Source: JBBDMW01 sp040878005
GTDB lineage: Bacteria > Chloroflexota > Dehalococcoidia > Lucifugimonadales > Lucifugimonadaceae
DNA: 48,987 nt
Direction of reading: 5' to 3'
Assembly: GCA_040878005.1 (NCBI GenBank)
Contig: JBBDMW010000070.1
Coordinates: 1 to 48,987 of the forward strand
Both the position numbers and the translations under genes were made by a program. The notes under the pieces were generated by a model, which was not told the DNA's origin, did not search any database, and saw only the letters and a list, made by a program, of their open reading frames with translations. Below are positions 41,687 to 48,987 of this stretch, in pieces. Within the stretch, counting starts at the first letter, position 1; each line of letters opens with the position of its first letter.

Positions 41687-42833
41687 ACAGGCAACCGCTT
41701 CCGGCACAGGATGGGTCACGTTCGGACATCCCGGCGCAGTGCGGCTGCTGAGCCGTATGTCAGAAACCGGACGGCTCTCGCATGCCTACCTGATCACCGG
41801 TCCCCCGCAGTCCGGCAAACGGACGCTTGCCCTGGACCTCGCCCGCGCCGCCAACTGCCAGCCTGCGCCAGACCTGTTCGGAGATCTTCCACCCACGCCG
41901 TGCGCCAACTGCGTGCAATGCAATCGCATCTCACGCGGACTTCATGCAGATGTACGGGTGATAGATGTGGACACGCCGCTGGATGACGACCGGGACGACG
42001 GCGGTGAAGAAGATGCGGGGCCTCGGCGGAAGAACATCAGCATCAAGCACATCCACACCCTGCTCCGGGACTCCGCTCTGAAACCATTTGAGGGGACCAG
42101 CCGGGTCTTCATCATCCGTGAAGCCAACCTGATGTCGAGTGAAGCCGCCAATTCGCTACTCAAGACGCTTGAGGAACCCGCCGAGGGCGTGATGATCATA
42201 CTTACAGCGCCTTCAGCGGCATCGCTTCCAGTCACCATCGTCTCACGGTGCCAGCCGGTAGACCTGCGCCCGGTGCCGCCGGCCGTTATCGAACAAACAT
42301 TGATAGACAGGTTTAGCGCCGAGCCAGAAAGCGCACGCACCCTGGCTAGACTGGCACGCGGCCGGCCGGGCTGGGCAATCAATGCTCTCTCCGATCCAAC
42401 CGCCCTGGACAGGCACACCCAGAGGTCACTCCGGATATTGAGCGTGATTACCGGGTCAATTGAAGAGCGCTTCCGATACGCACGCGATCTTTCGAGCACC
42501 TTTGGAAAAGACCGTGAGGGCGTGCTGGAGGAACTTGAGCAGTGGCTGAATTGGTGGCGCGACGTGGCAATGAGCCGTCACGGCCTGGAATCGCAGGTGG
42601 TCAACGTTGACTGGCTGGAGGCCTTGGGAGCGTTGGGCCAGGCGCTCGATGATGACGCCATCACGGCCGGAATAGGCGCAGTCACCCGCACCCGGGAAGC
42701 GCTGGAGGCCAATGCCAATCCACGGCTTGCCCTGGAGGTCATGGCGCTGGATCTGCCAGCGGCAGACAGATCAACCGTGCCGGTTCCATCAACCATGAGC
42801 GAGGACGCTGCGGGTCTCGCCACAGGAGAATGA
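41676..42833 (+). CDS. holB: DNA polymerase III delta'-like subunit
   Basis: A 385-residue AAA+ clamp-loader subunit. Marks are Walker A GPPQSGKRT, the zinc-binding Cys set (PTPCANCVQCN), an Asp-rich insertion at the Walker B region, NSLLKTLEEPAEG, and the sensor VSRCQ. It loads the beta clamp as part of the DnaX complex. Between the Cys set and the box VII region lies an acidic insertion (VDTPLDDDRDDGGEEDAG) that is not usual in the family. The start GTG overlaps the lysA stop by 11 bp, so the two are coupled, and its stop overlaps the next start (ATGA). Confidence 0.88.
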   Translation: MSSEQATASGTGWVTFGHPGAVRLLSRMSETGRLSHAYLITGPPQSGKRTLALDLARAANCQPAPDLFGDLPPTPCANCVQCNRISRGLHADVRVIDVDTPLDDDRDDGGEEDAGPRRKNISIKHIHTLLRDSALKPFEGTSRVFIIREANLMSSEAANSLLKTLEEPAEGVMIILTAPSAASLPVTIVSRCQPVDLRPVPPAVIEQTLIDRFSAEPESARTLARLARGRPGWAINALSDPTALDRHTQRSLRILSVITGSIEERFRYARDLSSTFGKDREGVLEELEQWLNWWRDVAMSRHGLESQVVNVDWLEALGALGQALDDDAITAGIGAVTRTREALEANANPRLALEVMALDLPAADRSTVPVPSTMSEDAAGLATGE

Positions 42834-43081
42834 CGCCAGCCATGCAAAGACAGCCGGGACACATTGCAGGAGTACGCACTGAGCGCAACGGGTCGGTGTT
42901 GTTCGTAGATGCCCAGTCACTGGACCTTTCGCCGGGGGACCGCGTGACCGTGGAGATGCAGGGAAGCGGCTCTGAATGGGAAGCCGTGGTGGCTGTTGCG
43001 CCGCACCACCTGCTGAACCCTGGAGATGCCCGTCCGGCTGGCAAAGTGCTGCGCCTGATCTCCCCGTACACCGCACGCTAA
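42830..43081 (+). CDS. Truncated PSP1/RicT N-terminal-domain-like protein
   Basis: An 83-residue protein coupled to holB by an ATGA overlap. It resembles only the N-terminal beta domain of PSP1/YaaT (RicT) proteins, whose genes follow holB in many Gram-positive and Chloroflexota genomes: GHIAGVRTERNGSVLFVDAQ, LDLSPGDRVTVEM and AGKVLRLISP. The C-terminal PSP1 domain with its Cys/His region is absent, and the frame ends cleanly after 83 codons. It may be a reduced, still functional form or a remnant. RicT acts in RNA processing and phosphorelay control; whether this form does is unknown. Confidence 0.6.
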   Translation: MTPAMQRQPGHIAGVRTERNGSVLFVDAQSLDLSPGDRVTVEMQGSGSEWEAVVAVAPHHLLNPGDARPAGKVLRLISPYTAR

Positions 43082-43153
43082 AAGCCGACGGATGTGTATG
43101 GTCAGCAGCGACGAGCCAGCCAAATAGCACCGCGTCAGCCGACTACACGCTGG

Positions 43154-43723
43154 CTAGTCGCCCGCCGCCAGCACCACACTCGCCGTTATCCGTGATTCCT
43201 CAACAAACGGAGTATCATCTACCCAGGGCAGGAACGGCCTCCATGCATCCAGCAGCCGTGCAGAGTGGAAAGCGGCATACGGGTTTGGCCGTGGCTCCCG
43301 AGGCGGAACCCTGAGGTTCATGCCAGCTTCACGTGGAGTGCGGCCGGCCTTGCCGTGGTTGCATGGCTTGCAGGCGCTCACCACGTTCTCCCACTCGTGC
43401 ACACCACCACGAGAACGGGGAATAACGTGGTCCAGCGTCAGGTCTCGCGTGCGGATGCCACAGTACTGACATCGATAGCCATCTCTGGCGAAAACCTCCC
43501 GGCGGGACAGCCTGCGCCGGTGGATTGGGCGCTTCACCATGTAGATCAGCCTGATCACCTCAGGCTTCTCAAAAATGTCAGTGGCGCTGTGCAGGTACTC
43601 GCCGGTCTGCTGTATGGATTCAGCCTTCCCGCGGCCTACGAGCGAAACTGCCCGCCGAACATCACAGATGTTCAGCGGCTGGTAGTTCTGATTCAGGACC
43701 AGTACAGGCGCCCGTGTAATCAT
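43154..43723 (-). CDS. HNH endonuclease domain protein
   Basis: A 189-residue HNH-family protein. The N-terminal 60 residues form the small domain common to this group (APVLVLNQNYQPLNICDVRRAVSLVGRGKAE). The HNH motif is RDGYRCQYCG, TLDHVIPRSRGG and ENVVSACKPCN, with the two CxxC pairs for a structural zinc. Such stand-alone HNH genes occur widely in bacterial genomes and are not clearly mobile. Role is unknown, possibly DNA repair or defence. It converges with the small PSP1-like gene and is followed by cvpA on the same strand. Confidence 0.85.
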   Translation of the reverse strand: MITRAPVLVLNQNYQPLNICDVRRAVSLVGRGKAESIQQTGEYLHSATDIFEKPEVIRLIYMVKRPIHRRRLSRREVFARDGYRCQYCGIRTRDLTLDHVIPRSRGGVHEWENVVSACKPCNHGKAGRTPREAGMNLRVPPREPRPNPYAAFHSARLLDAWRPFLPWVDDTPFVEESRITASVVLAAGD

Positions 43724-43760
43724 GCCGCGGGTTAACCATCGGCGAAAGCTTAGCCTTGAC

Positions 43761-44390
43761 TCATGCGTCCGCCGCTTCCATTGCCTCTTTGTCAGCTATG
43801 CGTGTTTCAAGTATATCCAGCGCTGTGTTGAAGTCAGCAGGCGCCATACCGAGCATACCGCCGGGCAGTGCCTCGCGTATATCCAGTATCACAGATGTGA
43901 TCTCTGAGTTCACCAGCCAGCCATCAACCCGGTTCCTGACCGTGCCTTCAAGGAACCGCTCTGCCTGCTCAATAACACCCGCATCGCCATTGTCGCCGGA
44001 GTTGTCCACCACGTATGCGTAGCGTGCAGACACCGCAGTCAATCCTCCTGCCAGCAGCAGCCCGGCGACAAGCCCCAGGGCCAGCCCCCCCAGCTTGTCC
44101 ACCCAGCCCAGCAAAAGCAGGTTCATGCCGGTCTTTATGATTTTACCCACTATCTTCGTGGCAATGAACACAGCCACGAAGATAACGACATAGCCAATGG
44201 CAGTGGCAAGCGCCTCGCTCTCAACATTATCCGTGAAGATGCCGAGAACTCTGCCGGCAAACTGGCCGCTGAGGAGCAGGGCGACGTAGATGCCGACTAC
44301 GGTGAGGACTCCGTCAACAAGGCCGGCGCGGAAGCCCCAGAGAGCGCCAATCGCAAACAGCACGATCAGCACCCAGTCGAATAAGTTCAT
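43761..44390 (-). CDS. CvpA-family membrane protein
   Basis: A 209-residue CvpA family protein with four helices. The first is FDWVLIVLFAIGALWGFRAGLVDG, the family hallmark, followed by VVGIYVALLLSGQ, GYVVIFVAVFIATKIVGKII and GLALGLVAGLLLAGGL. In E. coli CvpA is needed for colicin V production and envelope integrity; its role here is unknown. The C-terminal part is acidic and soluble. GGAG lies 8 nt before the ATG at 44390. It is divergent from cmk across a 245-bp gap with a TATAAT box. Confidence 0.85.
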   Translation of the reverse strand: MNLFDWVLIVLFAIGALWGFRAGLVDGVLTVVGIYVALLLSGQFAGRVLGIFTDNVESEALATAIGYVVIFVAVFIATKIVGKIIKTGMNLLLLGWVDKLGGLALGLVAGLLLAGGLTAVSARYAYVVDNSGDNGDAGVIEQAERFLEGTVRNRVDGWLVNSEITSVILDIREALPGGMLGMAPADFNTALDILETRIADKEAMEAADA

Positions 44391-44574
44391 CAACTTTTCT
44401 CCGAGTCAGAGATGGTTGCCTCTCGGAAGGCTTTCGGACCCCACCAGTCCCCACCACACAACTTCTCCCAGGCTCCGAAGCTGGCCGAGTTTAGCACAGG
44501 GTCCTTGCCGTCCCGGTCCCCAACAACAGGCGCAACCCGGACGCTCAGACGTGCTCGATGTTCATGCACCCTTC

Positions 44575-44580
44575 TATAAT
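44575..44580 (+). promoter_or_regulatory. TATAAT -10 box upstream of cmk
   Basis: A consensus TATAAT lies 56 bp before the cmk TTG start. No good -35 is seen 17 bp upstream (TGCTCG). It is likely to drive the cmk-plsC-glmS run. Confidence 0.4.
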
Positions 44581-44635
44581 CGCCTGTGGACATGCCGCAC
44601 TACAACGTATTCTCCCCACCTGAAAGTTTAGTCTT

Positions 44636-45316
44636 TTGACCCATAACAAGCCGAAGCTCATAGCAATCGATGGTCCGGCGGGCGCCGGGAAGACCGTTGC
44701 AGGAGGGCTGTTGGCCCAGAGGCTGAGGTATAGGTTCCTGGACACCGGCATGATGTACCGGGCGGCCACGGTTGCCGTTATTGATGCGAAGGCGCCCATC
44801 AACGACCAGGCCGCAATGACGCACGTCGCCGAGAAGCTGCGGTTTGACGTGGAGAAGCATCAAGACGGAAATGAGAGCATCCTCGTTAACGGGCAGGACG
44901 TGACCAGTCGGCTCTTGGACCAAGAAATTGACCGAAATGTATCCTCCGTCTCTGCCATTCCACGCATCCGCGAGATTATGGTTCGTGAACAGAGACGGAT
45001 TGCGCGCGAAGGCAGAATAGTAATGATCGGCCGCGACATTGGCACGGTCGTTCTTCCTGATGCCGAGCTAAAGGTTTTCCTTACCGCCACACCGGAGACG
45101 AGGGCTCAACGTCGTTACAGAGATTTCACACTACGTGCAATAAAGGTGGCGTACTCTGAAGTTCTGGCCGAGATACGACGCCGGGACGAGCTTGATTCTT
45201 CGCGGCAGGTGTCGCCCTTGCGGCCAGCCGATGATGCTGAGGTGATTAATACGGACGACATGACCCTTGAACAGGTCGTCGAACACCTTAAAGCCCTGGC
45301 CTGCGGGAACGGTTGA
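44636..45316 (+). CDS. cmk: Cytidylate kinase
   Basis: A 226-residue CMP/dCMP kinase, normal length. The P-loop is DGPAGAGKT near the N-terminus; LDTGMMYRAAT and IGRDIGTVVLPDAELKVFLTA are the CMP-binding and lid segments. A TTG is the start, with GAAAG upstream. Its stop overlaps the ATG of the acyltransferase gene (TGATG), so the two are coupled. Cmk next to an acyltransferase gene is a common arrangement. Confidence 0.92.
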   Translation: MTHNKPKLIAIDGPAGAGKTVAGGLLAQRLRYRFLDTGMMYRAATVAVIDAKAPINDQAAMTHVAEKLRFDVEKHQDGNESILVNGQDVTSRLLDQEIDRNVSSVSAIPRIREIMVREQRRIAREGRIVMIGRDIGTVVLPDAELKVFLTATPETRAQRRYRDFTLRAIKVAYSEVLAEIRRRDELDSSRQVSPLRPADDAEVINTDDMTLEQVVEHLKALACGNG

Positions 45317-46029
45317 TGTCTCAGTGGATATTCCCGGCGTGCGATATGGGCCTGAAAGGCACGTTGAGACTCTTTGGTGACTACAAGGTTGATGGCAGAG
45401 AGAATGTGCCCACACAGGGACCGGTGATAGTGGTCTCAAATCACCTTTCAAATGTGGACCCGGCTCTGGTTGCGGCGGCGTTCCCGTACAGGCCTGCATT
45501 TCTGGCCAAGAAGGAATTATTTGCCAACCCTGCACTGGGCTGGTTCCTGCGGGGATACGGTGCATTTCCGTTGGACCGCGGCAGGGCTGACCTGAAAGCG
45601 TTGAACTGGGCACTGACTCAGATCAGGGAAAACAACCGGGCGCTAATTGTGTTCCCGGAGGGCACCAGGAGCCGGAGCGGCGCTCTGCAAAAGGGCCACC
45701 CGGGGGCAGCTCACCTTGGCCTTACTTCCGGTGTGCCCATGATCCCCGTGGGCCTTGCCGGGTCGCAGGACATGAAGAACGTCCTCAGGGTATTCATGCC
45801 CAACACAACGGTGCGGGTGCGCATTGGCAAGCCATTTGTCATCAAGAAAAGAGCCTCTCGAATCAGCAGGGAGGACATGGAGACAGCCACGGCTGAAATA
45901 ATGATCCGTATTGCCCGCCTGCTGCCGCAGGAATATTACGGGCACTACCGTGACCAGGTCGAAGCCCCGTTGGAAGTTACCGTCGAAACCAGCGACAGCG
46001 CGCCCGAAACGGCGCCTGCCGGGATCTGA
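45316..46029 (+). CDS. plsC: 1-acyl-sn-glycerol-3-phosphate acyltransferase
   Basis: A 237-residue PlsC-type acyltransferase. The catalytic motif NHLSNVDP (H-x4-D) is near residue 40 and the second motif FPEGTRSRSG near residue 115. It makes phosphatidic acid from lysophosphatidic acid at the membrane. The C-terminal 30 residues are Thr/Ala/Pro-rich and probably disordered. It is translationally coupled to cmk. GlmS starts 14 bp after the stop. Confidence 0.9.
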   Translation: MSQWIFPACDMGLKGTLRLFGDYKVDGRENVPTQGPVIVVSNHLSNVDPALVAAAFPYRPAFLAKKELFANPALGWFLRGYGAFPLDRGRADLKALNWALTQIRENNRALIVFPEGTRSRSGALQKGHPGAAHLGLTSGVPMIPVGLAGSQDMKNVLRVFMPNTTVRVRIGKPFVIKKRASRISREDMETATAEIMIRIARLLPQEYYGHYRDQVEAPLEVTVETSDSAPETAPAGI

Positions 46030-46042
46030 AAGTTTTGCAGAT

Positions 46043-47887
46043 ATGTGCGGAATAATCGGCTACGCCGGACTTGACAATGCCACACCCCTCTTGATGGAGG
46101 GCCTGAAGAGCCTTGAGTACCGCGGTTATGACAGCGCCGGGTTGGCGGTATGCGGCTCCAACGGCCACATCAGCATCACGAGGCGCGCTGGCCGGGTCGA
46201 ACTGCTCGGATCAGCACTCGAAATGGAGCCTGTCACAGGAAACACCGGCATTGCACACACCCGGTGGGCCACGCACGGCGAGGTGAACGACACAAACGCT
46301 CATCCCCATGCCGGTGCCAACGGCGGCGTGGCAATCGTCCATAACGGCATCGTTGAGAACTACCTTGAGTTGCGTGAGGAACTGGCCGCGCAGGGAAGTC
46401 AATTCACGTCAGACACCGACTCAGAGGTCCTTGCCCACCTGGTTGCTGCCAGGATCGCAGACGGAGATACCCTCACGCAGGCCGTTGCATCAACAGCGAA
46501 GCGGATTCGCGGCGCAGCAGCGGTCGTGGCCATGAGCATATCTGAGCCCGGAACCATAGTCGGCATGCGGCTGGGCAACGCCGGTGGCATCGTGATTGGC
46601 TTCGGCGACAGGGCCAACATGCTGGCGAGCGACCTCATAGCGCTCCTCCCGCACACCAACCGCGTTGCATACCTTGAGAGCGGCGAGATCGTTACGGTGA
46701 CGGCGTCGGGAGTTTGCTTCTGCACGCTTGATGGCACGGCAGTCATCAAAGAGCCGATGATCACGGAAAAAGACTTTGAGGCCGCAAAAAAGGGCGCCTT
46801 CCCGCATTTCATGTCGAAGGAGATTGCGGAGCAGTCAGAGGCGGTCACCGCTGCAATGCGGCGACGGCTTGACTTCAACAAGGCCACCGTTGAACTCGAA
46901 AACTTCCCTATAAACGAACGTGACCTGGCCAACATCAACAGAGTTGTGCTGACAGGCATGGGAACGTCCCTGCACTCCGCCATGGTCGGAGCGTCACAGA
47001 TTGAAACCCTGGCCCGCCTGCCCGCAGTTGCCGAAAACTCATCAGAATTGCGCTACCGGGAGCCGGTCCTGGATGAGCGGACCATGGTCATAGCCATAAC
47101 GCAGTCCGGAGAGACAGCAGACACGCTGGCGGCCATGGAACTTGCCAGGGATGCAGGGGCGCGCCTGTTCACCATCGTAGAGGCAGAGGGCACTCAGGCC
47201 ACGCGCCTGGCTGAATACACGCTCCCAATACGAGCCGGCCAAGAGATAGGAGTTGCCGCCACCAAGACGATGACCGCCACGATGGTCGTGCTGCTCCAGC
47301 TTGCACTGTACCTCGGAGCGCGACGTGGATCAGTGTCAAGGGAAGCCGAGCACGAAGCCGTACGCGCATTGAGCTCTCTTCCGTCCCTCGTGAGCCACGT
47401 TTTGGAACAGGAGGACAAAGTCAAGGCCATCGCCGGCCACCTCACCGAGTTCGATCACCTTCTGTACCTGGGGAGAGGCGCTCAGTACCCGGTGGCCATG
47501 GAGGGTGCTCTCAAAATGAAAGAAGTCGCCTATATCCATGCCGAAGGCTACGCAGCCGGAGAGATGAAGCACGGCGTAAACGCCCTCATAAGCAAGTCCA
47601 TGCCGACCATCGTCACGGCGCCACAGGGCCCTCTCTACGAGAAGATGCTCAGCAATATCAACGAGGTGAAGGCGCGTGGAGGCGAGGTCATCGCCGTAGC
47701 CACTGAAGGCGACCGAATAATGCATGAACTGGCTCACCGCGTAATAGAGGTGCCAGACGTCCACCGGCTGTTGCAGCCAATACTGACCGTGGTGCCCATG
47801 CAACAGCTTGCGTATCACGCCGCAGTGGCGCTCGGGCTAGACCCTGACAAGCCGCGCAACCTGGCGAAGACGGTGACGGTGGAGTAG
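46043..47887 (+). CDS. glmS: Glutamine-fructose-6-phosphate aminotransferase
   Basis: A 614-residue GlmS, the normal length. The first residue after Met is the catalytic Cys (MCGIIGYAG). The glutaminase motifs LEYRGYDSAG and HTRWATHGEVNDTNAHPH are followed by two SIS sugar-isomerase domains (GMGTSLHSAM, GQEIGVAATKT, LGRGAQYPVAMEGALKMKEVAYIHAEGY). The C-terminus DPDKPRNLAKTVTVE is canonical. It makes glucosamine-6-phosphate for the cell envelope. The start at 46043 has GAAAG upstream. It is the third gene of the cmk run. Confidence 0.95.
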   Translation: MCGIIGYAGLDNATPLLMEGLKSLEYRGYDSAGLAVCGSNGHISITRRAGRVELLGSALEMEPVTGNTGIAHTRWATHGEVNDTNAHPHAGANGGVAIVHNGIVENYLELREELAAQGSQFTSDTDSEVLAHLVAARIADGDTLTQAVASTAKRIRGAAAVVAMSISEPGTIVGMRLGNAGGIVIGFGDRANMLASDLIALLPHTNRVAYLESGEIVTVTASGVCFCTLDGTAVIKEPMITEKDFEAAKKGAFPHFMSKEIAEQSEAVTAAMRRRLDFNKATVELENFPINERDLANINRVVLTGMGTSLHSAMVGASQIETLARLPAVAENSSELRYREPVLDERTMVIAITQSGETADTLAAMELARDAGARLFTIVEAEGTQATRLAEYTLPIRAGQEIGVAATKTMTATMVVLLQLALYLGARRGSVSREAEHEAVRALSSLPSLVSHVLEQEDKVKAIAGHLTEFDHLLYLGRGAQYPVAMEGALKMKEVAYIHAEGYAAGEMKHGVNALISKSMPTIVTAPQGPLYEKMLSNINEVKARGGEVIAVATEGDRIMHELAHRVIEVPDVHRLLQPILTVVPMQQLAYHAAVALGLDPDKPRNLAKTVTVE

Positions 47888-48042
47888 AACCTGGCACCAG
47901 AGTCGCGCCAGCCAGCTTCGCTTGAATTGACCCTCTCCGGTATGCTTCCTGCCTTGCCGGAGCGGTCAGCGTCGCCCTGGATGCGACGCCGATCGAACAA
48001 CAGCCAAATATAGCCAGTGCGCCTGGGTGACTTCTAAACAAA

Positions 48043-48960
48043 ATGGCAACGGGAGCTGTACAAGCGTCTTCTGTTGGATTCTGGGGCAGGTTCGGCGCAC
48101 TGTCCCAGCCCCGTTATCGCCGTTACTGGCTGGGTTCACTGGCATCGGTCGGCGCAATACAGGTCGTCCTCATCGGCCAGGGATGGCTCATCGTCGACAA
48201 GCTGCACGGACCTCCCCTGGCCCTCGGCTACGTGGGCGCGGCCACTGCCGTGCCCACCATCCTCATAAACATATTCGGCGGCGTGCTGGCGGACCGGCTG
48301 GACAGGCGATGGCTGCTGATGGTCACTTCGCTTATTTCCGCAGCCCTGCTGATGCTGCTGGCGGCACTGGATCTAACAGGCGTTGTGCAGATCTGGCACG
48401 TCGTGGCCATCGCCGCGCTCCAGGGAACCGTGCTCGGGTTTGATGCCCCAACCCGGAACGCATTCTTTCCCGCGCTCATAGACCGGGAGCACATGATGAG
48501 CGCAGTGGCACTGAACTCGGTCATGTGGCAGTTCAGCCGTATAGTCACGCCATCCATCGGTGGGGTCCTCATTCATTTGTTGGGCACGGAAGCCGTCTTT
48601 CTTCTTGGGGCAGCGGGCTTCGGTGCAATGTTTGCTGTGCTGGTCACGCTCAAAGTGGTTCATGTACCGCCACAGGTACACCGCAACGTGCTCGCCAACC
48701 TCCTTGAAGGCATAACCTACATCAGCAGAAACCGGTTGTTCCTGGTGCTGGTTCCCCTGACGTACGCCAACATGTTCTTTGGCATGCAATACATACAGTT
48801 GATGCCCTTGTTCGCCCAGGACTTCGCAGTTGGCTCCGCGGGCCTGGGGGTAATCCTCTCTTTTCTTGGACTGGGCGCCATCACCGGAACGGTGATCATT
48901 GGAAAGCTCCAGGCCGTAAGGCGCCTCGGCAGGCTTAGAGACTATCTCAAAAACCGGTAG
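48043..48960 (+). CDS. MFS exporter (EntS/MFS_3-like), truncated
   Basis: A 305-residue MFS protein; members of this group are about 410-430 residues. It starts PRYRRYWLGSLASVGAIQ and has GGVLADRLDRRWLLM as the loop 2-3 signature, with the later half ending after about nine helices. The reading frame then turns into ARRLGRLRDYLKNR and stops at TAG. The DNA after about 48937 (AGAGACTATCTCAAAAAC) has a lower GC content than the gene and looks like foreign sequence, such as the end of an insertion sequence. The exporter is therefore probably disrupted, though the edge prevents proof. Confidence 0.75.
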   Translation: MATGAVQASSVGFWGRFGALSQPRYRRYWLGSLASVGAIQVVLIGQGWLIVDKLHGPPLALGYVGAATAVPTILINIFGGVLADRLDRRWLLMVTSLISAALLMLLAALDLTGVVQIWHVVAIAALQGTVLGFDAPTRNAFFPALIDREHMMSAVALNSVMWQFSRIVTPSIGGVLIHLLGTEAVFLLGAAGFGAMFAVLVTLKVVHVPPQVHRNVLANLLEGITYISRNRLFLVLVPLTYANMFFGMQYIQLMPLFAQDFAVGSAGLGVILSFLGLGAITGTVIIGKLQAVRRLGRLRDYLKNR

Positions 48961-48987
48961 TGGAATCTCTTGGCGTGTTGAGCAGGG
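48937..48987. mobile_element. Possible insertion-sequence end
   Basis: The junction sequence carries GAGACTATCTCAAAAACCGG, which contains a short inverted repeat (GAGA-CTA-TCTC) and an A-run like the terminal repeats of some IS families. The MFS gene is interrupted exactly there. The other end and the transposase would lie outside the window, so this remains tentative. Confidence 0.3.

Overview
The window is one stretch of a high-GC bacterial chromosome with strong AGGAGG-type ribosome sites and frequent GTG/TTG starts. The gene content suggests a marine Chloroflexota bacterium, possibly the SAR202/Dehalococcoidia side. Pointers are three mandelate-racemase/enolase-superfamily paralogues, an Ldh2-type dehydrogenase, a formylglycine-generating enzyme and a CopC-CopD-cytochrome fusion. 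This placement is inference; no rRNA or other phylogenetic marker was used.

Left part (1-16200): a broken-off formylglycine-generating enzyme, then catabolic genes (two enolase-superfamily enzymes, an MFS carrier, an SDR, an Ldh2 dehydrogenase, a third enolase-superfamily enzyme, a VOC protein). Between them lie a RhlE-type RNA helicase, a DUF421 protein and a glutamate dehydrogenase. Several genes are decaying: a lipoprotein with a stop codon at its lipobox, a gamma-glutamyltransferase-like gene reduced to its ends, and a LiaF-like gene with a one-base frameshift in a G run.

Nitrogen block (16305-19235): PII, AmtB, a receiver-less OmpR-type DNA-binding protein and a second PII. Upstream of amtB is an array of NNNAC units spaced exactly 11 bp, the layout of GlnR-type operators. 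A second such array follows the glutamate dehydrogenase gene. It points at no protein gene, only at a short stretch ending in a strong terminator, so a nitrogen-controlled small RNA is proposed.

Copper/redox block (19488-23321): a His-rich membrane-anchored protein, a secreted protein with a C-terminal anchor, a small membrane protein and a four-part fusion (CopC, CopD, YtkA/FixH-like, cytochrome c). Next come an SRPBCC protein, an HpcH/HpaI aldolase, an MFS carrier, small DUF378 and stress-type membrane proteins, and an amidohydrolase.

RiPP block (37203 down to about 29054, all on the minus strand): a PqqD-like recognition protein, an asparagine-synthetase-like lasso cyclase, a sulfotransferase, a methyltransferase, a precursor with a lasso-type leader, an HPr-kinase-like kinase, a two-gene ABC exporter and then an APS kinase (the PAPS-making enzyme). 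No B2 leader peptidase is visible. This looks like a lasso-type peptide pathway with unusual tailoring and is the strongest candidate for an undescribed system.

Right part (37600-48987): mostly housekeeping genes. They are MazG, SelD (a selenoprotein, with an in-frame TGA at codon 17 and a bacterial SECIS hairpin), LysA, HolB with a truncated PSP1-like protein, an HNH nuclease, CvpA, Cmk-PlsC-GlmS, and an MFS exporter that is cut short at the window edge by foreign-looking sequence.
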